Source: an uncultured Eubacteriales bacterium
GTDB taxonomy: Bacteria; Bacillota; Clostridia; Christensenellales; Borkfalkiaceae
NCBI GenBank assembly: GCA_905209085.1
Contig: CAJLRM010000001.1
Location: 620,001-684,000 of the forward strand
DNA length: 64,000 nucleotides
Direction of reading: 5' to 3'
The notes beneath the pieces were generated by a model. The model had not been told where the DNA came from, searched no databases, and was given only the letters and a program-made list of their open reading frames with translations. The position numbers and the translations under genes were made by a program. This document shows, piece by piece, positions 8,496-17,732 of this stretch. Position 1 is the stretch's first letter, and each line of letters begins with the position of its first letter.

Positions 8496-9050
8496 ATGGG
8501 GAAGGAAATCTTCATTCAACTGATCGGCATTTTGGGAGCGCTCTTCGGTTTTATCGCCTATCAGAAAAACGAACACAAAAAAATCATGCTTTACAAAACG
8601 AGCAGCGAACTGACGTTTGCGCTGCAATTTATCCTCTTGGGCGCGTACACGGGCGTGGCGATGAACGTCATCGGATGCGTGCGCAATCTCGTCTTTGCGC
8701 GGCAAGTAAAAAAGAATAAATCCACCGCCGCGGGCATTATTCTCTTTTCTCTGCTGATGGCGGCGGCGGGCGCGCTGACGTGGTCGGGTCCCGTTTGCCT
8801 TTTGGCGATTGCTGGAAAGATCTTTACGACGCTCGCTTACGGCATGAAAAACCCGCAGAAGGTACGGCTTCTCACCCTGCCTTCCAGCGGCTGCTGGCTG
8901 ATCTACGACGTTGTGTGCAGATCGCTCGGAGGCATCGTCACCGAAGTGTTCACCGTCGTTTCCATCGTCATCGCCGAAGTGCGTTTCCGTAAAAAGAAAG
9001 GGGGAAATGCCACGGAACAGGCGCCAGAGGCGCCGACGAGCACGAAGTAG
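8496..9050 (+). CDS. YgjV-family inner membrane protein
   Basis: 184 aa with about six hydrophobic segments and a hydrophilic, low-complexity C-terminal tail (RKKKGGNATEQAPEAPTSTK). The arrangement and motifs (ILGALFGFIAYQKN near the start, MNVIGCVRNLVFA, GKIFTTLAYGMKNPQKVRLLTLPSSGCWLIYD) match the YgjV family (Imp-YgjV), a group of small membrane proteins of unknown function, often annotated next to sugar-acid genes. Preceded by GGAGAGAAGGT. Monocistronic, ending at a strong terminator. Confidence 0.75.
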   Translation: MGKEIFIQLIGILGALFGFIAYQKNEHKKIMLYKTSSELTFALQFILLGAYTGVAMNVIGCVRNLVFARQVKKNKSTAAGIILFSLLMAAAGALTWSGPVCLLAIAGKIFTTLAYGMKNPQKVRLLTLPSSGCWLIYDVVCRSLGGIVTEVFTVVSIVIAEVRFRKKKGGNATEQAPEAPTSTK

Positions 9051-9111
9051 GCGGAAGGGCAAAAGGCGTTTCCTGTCAAAACGCGGCTCTCTAAAAAAGC
9101 AAAAACGACGT

Positions 9112-9146
9112 AAAAAAGAGCCGGGCACATTTGCCCGACTCTTTTT
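9112..9146. terminator. Bidirectional intrinsic terminator
   Basis: Hairpin AAAAAGAG-c-CGGGCA / TGCCCG-a-CTCTTTTT with a 4-base loop. It has an A-run on one side and T5 on the other, so it can stop transcription from the YgjV gene and from the opposite strand. Confidence 0.8.
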
Positions 9147-9406
9147 CCCTTTATGCGCCTCCCCGCCAAAGGCGAGGGAAAGACAGGGAAAAGCGAAATA
9201 AAAACACCCTCCCTTGCCTTCTTTACAGTTACGCCCGCGATGATTTTACGCAGGCGAGCGTCAGGCGCCGCGGAGTAAAATCGATCCGTCGCCCTGAAAA
9301 AGCCGTAAGCCGAAACAAAAGCCGCGATAAAATTTAAGCTTTGCCGTGCGCGGACAAAATAGAAGCGCAAAAACAATCCGCAAGCCGCTTTTTGTGACGC
9401 CCCGCC

Positions 9407-10243
9407 TCAAAAAGGCAGAAATACCGCCCGTTCCAGAGGAGGCGTATTGGGATGGTGCAAAGAGATGCGCCTTACGCCGCCAAAATCCTCGAACAGCATC
9501 GCGTGTCCGCCGTCGAACGTAAAACGGCCGCCGCCGTGCTTCCACTCGCCCGCGAGAGCGTCTGCTTCCGCTTCCAATACGGCGTACTTTCCGCCCGAAA
9601 GACTCGACCAGATCATTTTCAGCTTCCCGTCCTCGCGGAACAAAAAGGGTCCGTCCGTAATGCGGCACTGTCGCCCCGCGCATCCCTCGAATCCGTCCAC
9701 GGCGGGATTGTCCCCCGCCTTAAACAGGACAAACGGTTCGCCCGCGGGCGCTTTTAAATCGGGAGTCAGGCGCAGCGCGCACATTTCCCCGTTCTCCGTC
9801 TGCACCCATTCGTGACAGAACACGAGATAGGGAACGCCGTTCTCCACCCAAAGCGTACCGTCGAGGCACTCCCATGCGGCGGGCGTTATCGGGCTTTCCG
9901 TCAGCGGAGAAAACGGCCCCAAAGGATCGTCCGCAACGAGGATCTGCGTCGCGCGGCGCTTTCCTTCCGCCTTGAAGCTTCCCAAGAGATAGTACCTGCC
10001 TTCGTACTTATGTACTTCGGGCGCCCAAAAATCCCTGTCCGCCCAAAATCCCGTCTTTCCGCCGTCGAAGACGGTATACGGTCCCTCGAAATTTTCGAGA
10101 TCGCGCGTTTTGTAAGCGGAAAACGTGTTCCCCGCGTTCAAGCCTTCTTTGAGCGCCGTGGTGCCGTAAAGATAATAGACGCCCGCTTCCCTGTCGGGCA
10201 TAACAAACGGGTCGCGGATACGGATCTCTTCTCTTTTTAACAT
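9407..10243 (-). CDS. Glycoside hydrolase family 43 protein
   Basis: 278 aa. Begins with the catalytic-base motif RDPFVMPD and continues with WAPEVHKYEGRYYLLGS, CLDGTLWVENGVPYLVFCHEW and ITDGPFLFREDGKLKMIWSS, the sequence of blades expected for the five-bladed propeller of GH43. No signal peptide, so it acts in the cytoplasm, probably on imported arabino- or xylo-oligosaccharides; exact specificity cannot be read. The ATG at 10243 is chosen because GGGAGG lies 6 bases upstream; a farther upstream TTG start is possible but would overlap that site. A terminator separates it from pckG. Confidence 0.85.
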   Translation of the reverse strand: MLKREEIRIRDPFVMPDREAGVYYLYGTTALKEGLNAGNTFSAYKTRDLENFEGPYTVFDGGKTGFWADRDFWAPEVHKYEGRYYLLGSFKAEGKRRATQILVADDPLGPFSPLTESPITPAAWECLDGTLWVENGVPYLVFCHEWVQTENGEMCALRLTPDLKAPAGEPFVLFKAGDNPAVDGFEGCAGRQCRITDGPFLFREDGKLKMIWSSLSGGKYAVLEAEADALAGEWKHGGGRFTFDGGHAMLFEDFGGVRRISLHHPNTPPLERAVFLPF

Positions 10244-10263
10244 ACTTTCCTCCCTATACAAAA

Positions 10264-10290
10264 GCGGGATACACCTGTAAATGTATTCCG
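10264..10290 (-). terminator. Intrinsic terminator after pckG
   Basis: On the minus strand GCGGAATACA ... TGTATCCCGC with an 8-base loop, followed by TTTTGT. It lies between pckG and the GH43 gene. A second GC-flanked palindrome (10326-10355) lies just upstream. Confidence 0.6.
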
Positions 10291-10369
10291 CTTTCGATTG
10301 TTTCGCGATATATTTTATTTGTTTCTCCGCCCCGTCTTTTTAAAAGACAGAGCGGAAAGGCGAAAAAGC

Positions 10370-12163
10370 TTATTTCGCGCAATTGGCTTTCAGGACTTCG
10401 AGATTCTCGCGGATCTCTTCGGGAAGCTTGTCGCCGAAGTTATCGTCGTAATATTTCCCGATTTCTTCCGCCTCCGCCGCCCAGCGCTCTTTATCGACGT
10501 ACAGGAGCTTATCGAGCGTTTCTTCCGTGACGTCCGTATTCTTAATATTGATATCTTTCGCATAGGGAAGATAGCCGATGGCGGTTTCCCGTGCGTCCAC
10601 TTTGCCTTCGCAGCGGTCGAGAATCCAATCGAGGACTCTCATATTTTCGCCGAAACCGGGCCACATGAAGTCGCCGTTCTCGTCCTGACGGAACCAGTTG
10701 ACGTTGAAGATCTTGGGCTGTTTCTCGGCGGGAACTTTCTTGCCCATGTCGATCCAATGCTGAAAATACTGATCCACGGAATAGCCCATAAAAGGCTTCA
10801 TCGCCATCGGGTCGTGACGGAGCACGCCGACCGCGCCCGTCGCCGCCGCAGTCGTTTCGGAGGACATGATCGTGCCAACGAACGTGCCGTGATTCCAATC
10901 TCTCGACTGATAGACGAGGGGCGTAGTGGTCGCACGTCTGCCGCCGAAGATGATGGCGGACAGGGGCACGCCCTTCTTGGAATTGAATTCGGGCGAAATG
11001 CAGGGGCAATTCTCCGCGGGAGCGGTGAAACGGGAGTTGGGATGCGCCGCGGGGTGCTTGCCGTCCGCGTTCATCTCGGGCGTCCAGGGATTGCCTTTCC
11101 AGTCGATGAGATGCGCGGGCGTTTCCTTCGTCAGCTTCTCCCACCAAACGGTGTTGTTTTCGGGATCGTAAGCGACGTTGGTGAAGATCGTTCCCTTCTT
11201 GGTCGCCGCCAGAGCGTTGGGATTGGAATGTTCATTGGTGCCGGGCGCGACGCCGAAGAACCCGTTTTCGGGGTTGGCAGCCCACAGTCTGCCGTCTTCG
11301 CCGACCCGGATCCACGCGATGTCGTCGCCGACCGTCTGGATCTCATAGCCCGCGTCGAGATATTCCTGAGGAGGAATCAGCATGGCGAGGTTCGTCTTTC
11401 CGCAGGCGGAAGGGAACGCCGCCGCGACGTACTTCATCTCTTTGTCCTGAGGCCGCTTGCAGCCGAGGATCAGCATATGCTCCGCCATCCAGCCCTCGTT
11501 CTTGCCGAGATAGGTGGCGATACGGAGCGCAAAGCACTTCTTGCCCAAAAGGACGTTTCCGCCGTAAGCGGAGTTGACGGAGATGATCGTGTTGTCCTCG
11601 GGGAAATGCATGATATATCTCTTTTCGGGATCCACGTCGCACTTGCAGTGGAATCCCTTGACGAAATCGCCGTTTTCGCCCAGCTCGTCGAGGCACACTT
11701 TGCCTACTCTCGTCATAATTTCCATGTTGAGGACGACGTAGATGGAATCGGTCACTTCGACGCCGATTTTGGAGAACGGAGAACCGACCACGCCCATCGA
11801 ATAGGGAATGACGTACATCGTTCTGCCCTTCATCTTGCCGCGGGCGATGTCCCCCGCCATCTTATACGCCTTTTCGGGATCCATCCATTTGACGATGGAA
11901 TGGGGAAGCGCGTCCTCTTCTTTCCGGCTGCAAATGAACGTTCTGTCCTCCACGCGGGCGACGTCGTTTTCCGCCGTTCTGTGCAGATAGCAATCGGGAA
12001 GAAGCTCCTCGTTGAGCTTGATGATTTCGCCGGAAGCGACCGCTTCCGCGCGCAATGCGTCCCTCTGCGCCTCGCTGCCGTCGATCCAGACGATTTTGTC
12101 CGGGCAGGCGAGCGCCGCGCTGTCTTCGACAAATTTAAGCACTTTTTTGTTGTTGGTCATCAT
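10370..12163 (-). CDS. pckG: Phosphoenolpyruvate carboxykinase (GTP)
   Basis: 597 aa, the length of GTP-type enzymes. Motifs in order: the kinase-1a loop FPSACGKTNLAM, the kinase-2 segment GDDIAWI, and RRATTTPLVYQS of the nucleotide-binding region. It interconverts oxaloacetate + GTP and PEP + CO2. In fermentative Clostridia it may run toward oxaloacetate and succinate/propionate, but that is inference. The start is MMTNNKK; AAGGAG lies 9 bases before the first of two ATGs, and the second is equally possible. Ends in -NCAK; terminator follows. Confidence 0.95.
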   Translation of the reverse strand: MMTNNKKVLKFVEDSAALACPDKIVWIDGSEAQRDALRAEAVASGEIIKLNEELLPDCYLHRTAENDVARVEDRTFICSRKEEDALPHSIVKWMDPEKAYKMAGDIARGKMKGRTMYVIPYSMGVVGSPFSKIGVEVTDSIYVVLNMEIMTRVGKVCLDELGENGDFVKGFHCKCDVDPEKRYIMHFPEDNTIISVNSAYGGNVLLGKKCFALRIATYLGKNEGWMAEHMLILGCKRPQDKEMKYVAAAFPSACGKTNLAMLIPPQEYLDAGYEIQTVGDDIAWIRVGEDGRLWAANPENGFFGVAPGTNEHSNPNALAATKKGTIFTNVAYDPENNTVWWEKLTKETPAHLIDWKGNPWTPEMNADGKHPAAHPNSRFTAPAENCPCISPEFNSKKGVPLSAIIFGGRRATTTPLVYQSRDWNHGTFVGTIMSSETTAAATGAVGVLRHDPMAMKPFMGYSVDQYFQHWIDMGKKVPAEKQPKIFNVNWFRQDENGDFMWPGFGENMRVLDWILDRCEGKVDARETAIGYLPYAKDINIKNTDVTEETLDKLLYVDKERWAAEAEEIGKYYDDNFGDKLPEEIRENLEVLKANCAK

Positions 12164-12650
12164 ATCGGTTATCTCCTTGAAAAGTTTTGTTTACAGACGT
12201 TTTATATTATGACGATGCGTTATAAATTTTCGCATAAAAAGTCTTTAATCACCGAGAAAAACAAGCGTTTGATCGATGCCCCGACGAGTCTTTTTCAAAG
12301 CTTTTCCGCCCCGAAATATCCGCCGAAAGCGCGTTTTCGAAAAAATGTTATTTTTCAACATTTTTAGTTTTCGTATTAAAGCCCTTTTTATACCGATTAT
12401 AATTATATCACAAAATTTTTCGCTTGTAAACTGTTTTGAGGGGAAATTTTTTCGAAAGATTTTTGCTCCGTTTTCGCGTTTCCGACTCCCCGAAAGAAAA
12501 AATTTTGTTGATTTTTCCAAAAAGGAGCCGCCCAGGGCTGCGTTGAAAAAAATTTTACCAAAAAACGGAAAAAAATGGCAGTCCGCGCTTGTAATTTTCG
12601 AAATGTGTGGTAAACTAATGGCACGAGAGAAAAAAGGGAGGAGTTTAAAC
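12164..12650. other. AT-rich intergenic region
   Basis: No convincing gene. Frames reaching back from the 91-aa gene are rich in F, K and N and lack a start signal. TTGTAA and TAAACT (about 12583-12616, plus strand), ~16 apart, could be the promoter of the next gene. Confidence 0.45.
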
Positions 12651-12926
12651 ATGGACAAGTACATAGACAATAAGTTAGCGGAAGAAATGGACCTGATCGT
12701 TCTGACGACGAACGGACATCTGCGCGAAGGATTGCCGCGCGGAAGCGTGGGCACGCTGATAGAATCGTATACGGGACACGAAAAACCGCTCTACGGGGAT
12801 TTCGCCGTGAGCGGCAGGCATTTCGAAACCACCCTTACCCTGTACGATTTCCGGGTGCTCAATCCGAAAAGCGCGCGGGATATAGACTTAATCGCGTCCT
12901 ATCTGCGCGGCAAAAAGGCGATTTAA
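12651..12926 (+). CDS. Small DUF4926-like (SH3-barrel type) protein, 91 aa
   Basis: Starts MDKYIDNKLAEEMD, with GGGAGGAG 7 bases before the ATG. The core EMDLIVLTTNG...GLPRGSVGTLIESY resembles the small DUF4926 domain, in which a Gly-rich turn (G-x-VG-T-V/L) precedes beta strands. Function of that family is unknown; it is sometimes found as an accessory in toxin loci, but nothing here indicates that. A longer frame upstream exists but is AT-rich and lacks a start signal. Monocistronic. Confidence 0.65.
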   Translation: MDKYIDNKLAEEMDLIVLTTNGHLREGLPRGSVGTLIESYTGHEKPLYGDFAVSGRHFETTLTLYDFRVLNPKSARDIDLIASYLRGKKAI

Positions 12927-13135
12927 AAAACGCAAAGTATAAAAAACACCATATAAGGAGAGGGAGGAAAAAACACCGCGGCTGCGAAACGGCGTCCCAC
13001 GTCGCAAGTCAGGCGTATCGCCGCATTTTCTGCATCTTCGCGAGGCATGGAAACGGCGCTTTTATATCGGATAGAAAAGGCTTGCCCCGCCGTTTTTATT
13101 TACCCCATTTCCCCTTCGCAAGGATAAAAAATCTT

Positions 13136-13167
13136 AAAAAAGTGCCGTGCGGAGCGATTCGCACGGC
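13136..13167 (-). terminator. Intrinsic terminator of the RsgI-domain lipoprotein gene
   Basis: Minus strand: GCCGTGCG / CGCACGGC with an 8-base loop, then AC and six Ts. A textbook hairpin, about 75 bases after the stop codon. Confidence 0.85.
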
Positions 13168-13242
13168 GCTTTCGGGATGTTCCGCCCGGGAAAGGCGGAA
13201 CGGGAACATATATTATGCGTGTAAGCAAAGGAGAAAAACGGG

Positions 13243-14715
13243 TCAAGAAGCCTTTTTCGTTCTTTCCGCCTTCAAGGAGGTCAGATATTCTTTCGCCGTC
13301 TGTTCGGCTTTTGCGAGAGCGTCGTTATATGTTTTTTCTATGGAAGCCAGCGTATCGTGCAACTTTTCCTTCGCCGCGTTCACGCCGTCCACTTCTTCCT
13401 GAGTCAGATCGGCTTTCATCGCCTCCATCACCTTTTCCGAACGGGCGGAGATCGCTTCTTTCGCCGCATAAGCCGCCGCCATCGGCTCTTTACCGTCCGC
13501 CGCCTTTTGCACGTCGTTTACGAGCGCCTTAAATTCGGTGAGATATACGTTTGCCGTACCGAGAATCGAGTCGGGAATGAGCGCTGTGAGATCCTTGCAG
13601 AGCCTGTTGAGCGCGTCCTTATATTCCTGTGCAATCGCCGCGTCGATCTTATCCGCCTCCGCCTGCACCTTCGCCGTCACCTCGTTCATCTTTTCCTCGG
13701 CGGCTTTGCGCTCGTCGGCGGTCATGTTTTTAAAATAAACGTCGAAATATTTATCCAGAGCCGCGACCGTCTTTCCTCCCGCCGCGACGTCCGCGATAAA
13801 CGCCGCTTTTTCTTCCTCGGTCATATCCAACGCCGCCGCAATCGCGTCAAGCGTCGTATCGGAAACGGGCGTTTCGGCAGCCGTTTTCGCCGCGGCTTCT
13901 GCCGCGTCGAGTCCCGCCGTCATGGCGCGGACGGAAGCGGCGTACGTATTGTAGATCAAGCCGTAATTCACCCGCGTTCCCGAAAGGATCTCACCCGTAT
14001 ATTTGAGATACGGAGTCAGCCAAAGAGCGTCGAGGACCTGCCCTTTCGCCATTTCATAAGTATAGGAAGCCGCCGCTTTCGCCGTATTGTACGCTTCCGT
14101 GGCGTAAGGCTCCATGGTTTCCGCCGCCGAAGCGACAATGTCGAGCAGTTCCGACACGTCCATATCCGCAGCCGCATCCACCGTCAGCGTTTTGTCCGCC
14201 GCCTGCGCCTCCAAAATCAATTTGAATTTTCCGACGGAAAGGTTTAAATTATATTCCGCGTTGACTGCTTTCAATTCGCGGTTGATCGAAAACGTCCCTT
14301 CGGAAGAGAAATTGAGTTCCAGTCCTTCGGCGGAAGCCGTAAACGCCGCTTCAATGCCGTCCGTGAGTTTTTCCGCGTTCGCCTTGCCCTCCACCGTGAT
14401 ATTGACGCCGTGATTATCCTCGCCGAGATAGCCCAATCGCACGGAAAGCTCCGCGATTTTTTTCGCCGCGTCTTCCGCGCTCATCCCCACAAGAGAAGCC
14501 TCGCCGTAGAGAAGCACCTGCGCGTCTTCGTTTTCGGCGATCACGGAAACGACCTTATTATTTTTGTCGAGCACGAGGGAAACGGAAGGATTAACGTCGA
14601 TTCCGACGTAAGAAACCGCTCCTTCGTCTTTGCTTTCTTTCGCGGCGCAGCCCGCGCAAAGAGAGATGAACAGGACGCCGGAAAGCCCGGCGGCGACATA
14701 TTTCAGACCTTTCAT
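13243..14715 (-). CDS. Lipoprotein with an RsgI-type extracytoplasmic domain and Ala-rich helical region
   Basis: 490 aa. Signal peptide with a lipobox-like CAGC (Cys23), then VGIDVNPSVSLVLD around residues 38-50 and an ISL-type helical segment (SVRLGYLGE), the same arrangement as the RsgI middle domain of the anti-sigma factor encoded at 15.3 kb. The Asn42-Pro43 bond corresponds to the site at which RsgI proteins cleave themselves. Unlike RsgI, it has no cytoplasmic anti-sigma region. From residue ~170 the protein is Ala/Glu/Lys-rich and strongly helical, with probable coiled coils. The ATG at 14715 is preferred over a GTG nine bases earlier because GAGGTG then sits at normal distance. Function unknown; it could be a surface sensor or decoy for the same signal. 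Confidence 0.8.
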   Translation of the reverse strand: MKGLKYVAAGLSGVLFISLCAGCAAKESKDEGAVSYVGIDVNPSVSLVLDKNNKVVSVIAENEDAQVLLYGEASLVGMSAEDAAKKIAELSVRLGYLGEDNHGVNITVEGKANAEKLTDGIEAAFTASAEGLELNFSSEGTFSINRELKAVNAEYNLNLSVGKFKLILEAQAADKTLTVDAAADMDVSELLDIVASAAETMEPYATEAYNTAKAAASYTYEMAKGQVLDALWLTPYLKYTGEILSGTRVNYGLIYNTYAASVRAMTAGLDAAEAAAKTAAETPVSDTTLDAIAAALDMTEEEKAAFIADVAAGGKTVAALDKYFDVYFKNMTADERKAAEEKMNEVTAKVQAEADKIDAAIAQEYKDALNRLCKDLTALIPDSILGTANVYLTEFKALVNDVQKAADGKEPMAAAYAAKEAISARSEKVMEAMKADLTQEEVDGVNAAKEKLHDTLASIEKTYNDALAKAEQTAKEYLTSLKAERTKKAS

Positions 14716-15237
14716 AAAAAACACCTCTTTCTTTTTTCAATTTTTTCTTCCGATTCATTTTCGGATTCATATAATAAACGAAACAAAAGAGAATTTTATT
14801 GGGAAAATATAAAAAATTTTTTTCGATTTTTCAAGGACACGCAATTCCTAAAAGAGAAGATGAAAAAGCAAAACAAAAAAACGCAAACGAAAGACGGGGC
14901 GGAACGAAAGGTCTTTTTTCTCAAAGCGGGATTCCTCGAAAAGAGGCTCCACGAAAACATTGCCCCGCCTACAAAAGAGGATTAAAAAAACGCGGCGAGA
15001 ATTATTTTCGCGTCCAAAAAACAGGGAAAGCGGCGCGGCGGGGCTCGTTCTTACCGAAAGTAACCATAAAAACGCGCACGGCGCGGCTTTTTCCGATTAA
15101 AAATCGGCAAAAATATTCGTCCGTAAGCGTTTCCTTTTAAAAAGGCTTTTTCAAAGACGGTATGGAGCGTTAAAAAAATATTTAACCCCTTCCGAGGGCA
15201 GGCAAATTTCTGTTTGCGCCTATTCCCCTATCAATAT
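14716..15237. other. Intergenic between the RsgI-domain lipoprotein and rsgI
   Basis: AT-rich near the lipoprotein start, then a mixed region with no frame bearing a start signal. Two GATTCATTTTC-like repeats occur just upstream of the lipoprotein gene (14750-14770) and could be a regulatory site. No recognisable promoter. Confidence 0.4.
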
Positions 15238-15262
15238 CCCCCGCCGGTTAAACAGGCGGGGG
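15238..15262 (-). terminator. Hairpin at the end of the sigma/anti-sigma operon
   Basis: Perfect 8-bp stem CCCCCGCC / GGCGGGGG with a 9-base loop, 10 bases after the rsgI stop. No strong T-run follows, so termination may be weak, or the hairpin may protect the 3' end. Confidence 0.6.
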
Positions 15263-15271
15263 AAGAAAAGG

Positions 15272-16624
15272 TTATTTGCCGATTCGCTCTAAAAACCGCG
15301 CATAGGCTTTTTCGTCGATAGGCTCCCGTTCGAGGGAAAAGAGCGCCGAATATCTCTCCGTAAGCGCCGCAGCACGGTCTTTGATCAGTTCGCCCGCATC
15401 CGAAAGGAGTTTTTCCGCCGTGAGGGCGGCTCCGTTCCAGATTTCCGTCGCAATCTTGTTGAGAAGATCGTTGGAAACAAAATAAAAATAATTGAGGCGA
15501 ACGGAAAAATTTTCTATCCCTCCGAAAGTAGCCTCCGAAATGCCGTTTTTTAAAAGAGTCCGAAGCGAATCGACGTCCGCCGCGACGATCGCCGTCTGAT
15601 ACGCCGTGTAAGTCGCCGTATAGCGGGCAAACGCCTCGACGCTGCGTTCCCGGCAATCCACGCCGTAAAGGAGATTGAGCTCTTCCAGCAGCGGCGCCAT
15701 CTCCGCCGACAACTCATGCACGGACTCGTTCAGTTCCGCATTCACCAGCCAATAGCCGAGATTCAAGAGATTTTCGGGATCCTCTTTGATCCGCCGATTG
15801 AGAGCCTCTATCCGGGCAAACAAGTCGTATTTATAGAGAGCGTCCGTCAAAAGATCCGCCGCATAGCCGTAAATCGTGTCTTCGACCAGCCGTTCCAGTT
15901 CGGACAGGCTCTGCGAGTCCGCCGTCCATCGGAGATAGGAAACGGGACGGCTTTCCAAAGCCCGATTGTGCGACGCCGTTTCCAAGTCCGTTTCCGAGCG
16001 CGCGTTTACGTACACGTAAACGCCGTTTTCGCAGAAAAATCCGATCAAATTTTCCTCGATGGAATTGAGTGTTTCTTCCTTCACCGCCGCATTGCTCCGA
16101 ACGGTCACGCCGATCTCGTTATAATCGTCTTTGCTGCCCGAGCCGCGGAGAGAAAGATAACCGCTCTTTGCCGCCCTCTCCGCCACCTTGACGGCGGCCT
16201 CCTGCGCGGACAAGCCCGTTAGGGAAGAAACAAACGATTCGTCGCCGATCAGCGTATCCGCATCCGCGTTGCGGGAAACGACCTTGCGGACGTTATAATT
16301 TTCGTCCAGCGTCAGCGCGAGGGAAGGGTTGATGTCGATATACATACAGGCATAGACCGTCGGGGAAACGGAAGGTCCCAAGAAAAACGCGGTGAGCCCG
16401 ACGATACAGACGAGGATCAGTGCGGCAGCCGAAGCGAGTATCGCCGTGAGTCTTTTCTTCGAAACGCGCCCCGCCGTTCTCCTGCGGATGCGGGAATCCC
16501 GCCCGTTGCCCCTCTTTTCGCGGGAAACGGAACAAATCGGCTCCTCTTTCAGACGCTCGGACAGGGGAGGAGCGGCGTATTGAAGTTCACGATTGAGTTG
16601 TTTGAAAAAATCCGATTCTTTCAT
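15272..16624 (-). CDS. RsgI-like membrane anti-sigma factor
   Basis: 450 aa. The cytoplasmic N-terminus (residues 1-58) is followed by one membrane helix (60-83) and an extracytoplasmic domain that opens with MYIDINPSLALTLDENYNVRKV. Asn99-Pro100 is in the position of the self-cleaving Asn-Pro bond known in RsgI proteins. The remainder is an unrecognised helical domain. Its ATG overlaps the stop of the sigma gene (ATGA), so translation is coupled, as expected for a sigma/anti-sigma pair. GTGGGAGG precedes the start. Likely role: hold the sigma factor at the membrane until an outside signal triggers processing. The cytoplasmic part is short and diverged, so the binding mode is inferred. Confidence 0.8.
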   Translation of the reverse strand: MKESDFFKQLNRELQYAAPPLSERLKEEPICSVSREKRGNGRDSRIRRRTAGRVSKKRLTAILASAAALILVCIVGLTAFFLGPSVSPTVYACMYIDINPSLALTLDENYNVRKVVSRNADADTLIGDESFVSSLTGLSAQEAAVKVAERAAKSGYLSLRGSGSKDDYNEIGVTVRSNAAVKEETLNSIEENLIGFFCENGVYVYVNARSETDLETASHNRALESRPVSYLRWTADSQSLSELERLVEDTIYGYAADLLTDALYKYDLFARIEALNRRIKEDPENLLNLGYWLVNAELNESVHELSAEMAPLLEELNLLYGVDCRERSVEAFARYTATYTAYQTAIVAADVDSLRTLLKNGISEATFGGIENFSVRLNYFYFVSNDLLNKIATEIWNGAALTAEKLLSDAGELIKDRAAALTERYSALFSLEREPIDEKAYARFLERIGK

Positions 16625-17127
16625 GATTCCTCCCACTCCTTTCTGAGTTTTTCCAGCGCGGCGTTGTATTTCCATGTGACCGTGCCGAGGGGCATTCCCT
16701 TCATCTGCGCGATTTCCCGATGTTTATATCCCCATACCGCGTGCAGCAACACGATTTCCCGTTCCGTTTCGTCGAGGCACTTCGTCAAAAGATCCAGCGC
16801 GGGCAACCGGGGCGGAACGGCCGGCTCGCCCGCCTCTTCCAGAGGCTCCGCGCGCCGTTTTCGCCTTCGCAGTTCGTCTAGCGATAAATTTTTGGCGATC
16901 TGGAATATCCACGCCCGCGCGTCCGTTCCCGGCCGATACAGATACGCCTTGCGCTTGACGGCGAAAAATACCTCCTCGGTCACGTCCTCCGCGTCCGCCG
17001 CGCAGCGCAAATAAGAGTACGCAAAAGCAAACACGCCCTTTTTGACCTCGTCGTAAAGCCGTGCAAACGCCTCGTTGTCGCCATCGGCAACCTTCTTCAT
17101 CAGTACGTCCAGCCCCTGTTTGTTCAT
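16621..17127 (-). CDS. ECF-type RNA polymerase sigma factor
   Basis: 168 aa. Region 2 is visible at residues ~15-65 (FARLYDEVKKGVFAFAYSYLRCAADAEDVTEEVF) and region 4 at ~110-160 (LDETEREIVLLHAVWGYKHREIAQMKGMPLGTVTWKYNAALEKLRKEW). Regions 1 and 3 are absent, as in ECF sigma factors. It directs transcription of a small regulon in response to an envelope signal and is controlled by the membrane protein encoded next. The ribosome binding site is weak (AGGAAA). Confidence 0.9.
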   Translation of the reverse strand: MNKQGLDVLMKKVADGDNEAFARLYDEVKKGVFAFAYSYLRCAADAEDVTEEVFFAVKRKAYLYRPGTDARAWIFQIAKNLSLDELRRRKRRAEPLEEAGEPAVPPRLPALDLLTKCLDETEREIVLLHAVWGYKHREIAQMKGMPLGTVTWKYNAALEKLRKEWEES

Positions 17128-17257
17128 GCGTTTCCTGTTCCCAAATTCTTCCCTTATTTATTAAACGAACGAATCGCCCTTTTTATTGGCAGTTTTTTTC
17201 AGAGCGTGCCGAAAAAAATTTCAGACGGATTTTTCCGCACGCCGCAAAAACGAATCC

Positions 17258-17293
17258 GGACCGCTTTTTCTCTTGCCGAGAGAAAAGCGGTCC
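17258..17293 (-). terminator. Intrinsic terminator of the 123-aa gene
   Basis: Very long stem: GGACCGCTTTTCTCT paired with AGAG(A)AAAAGCGGTCC around a 5-base loop. On the minus strand a TTTTT run follows 8 bases later. Confidence 0.7.
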
Positions 17294-17303
17294 GAGGGGG
17301 CGT

Positions 17304-17675
17304 TCAGTCAAGCGGGATTCCGAACAGCGTGCCCGACTCGCTTTCCGCTTTTAAAAGCTGCGCGGCAAACGCCCAAAGTTCTTCGTCCGTCGCCTTTTTG
17401 AAAAAGTGTTTGCGATGAAAGGCGCCAAAAGCCTTTTTATGGCGGAGTTTCAGATTCGGAAAAACGTACTGTCCGTTTGCAAACGCCACCGTATTTCTCT
17501 CCTTGCCGCCCGAAACGGTGCGAAAATCGAAAAAGTCCCGCCCGCGGCGGAAACGATAGATATACACGCAGGAGGAATCCGAGCCTTTATCGTAGGTATA
17601 TTCGTAACAAAACCCTGCCTCGAAAAGAAAAGCGAACTCCTTTTCGATAATTTTTTCAAACGGCTTTTCGTCCAT
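17304..17675 (-). CDS. Hypothetical protein, 123 aa
   Basis: A soluble protein rich in aromatic and charged residues (MDEKPFEKIIEKEFAFLFEAGF ... YIYRFRRGRDFFDFRTV). No known motif was recognised. The start at 17675 is supported by GGAG six bases upstream and by a consensus promoter; the alternative TTG five codons earlier overlaps the binding site. Monocistronic with its own promoter and terminator, so it is a genuine gene. Function unknown. Confidence 0.7.
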   Translation of the reverse strand: MDEKPFEKIIEKEFAFLFEAGFCYEYTYDKGSDSSCVYIYRFRRGRDFFDFRTVSGGKERNTVAFANGQYVFPNLKLRHKKAFGAFHRKHFFKKATDEELWAFAAQLLKAESESGTLFGIPLD

Positions 17676-17703
17676 TTTTTTCTCCGTCAATTATTTTTCT
17701 TAC

Positions 17704-17732
17704 AGTATACACGTTTTTGAAAAAAATGTCAA
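17704..17732 (-). promoter_or_regulatory. Consensus promoter of the 123-aa gene
   Basis: Minus strand TTGACA (17727-17732), 17-base spacer, TATACT (17704-17709). One mismatch to the sigma-A consensus. The start codon lies 28 bases downstream. Confidence 0.8.
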
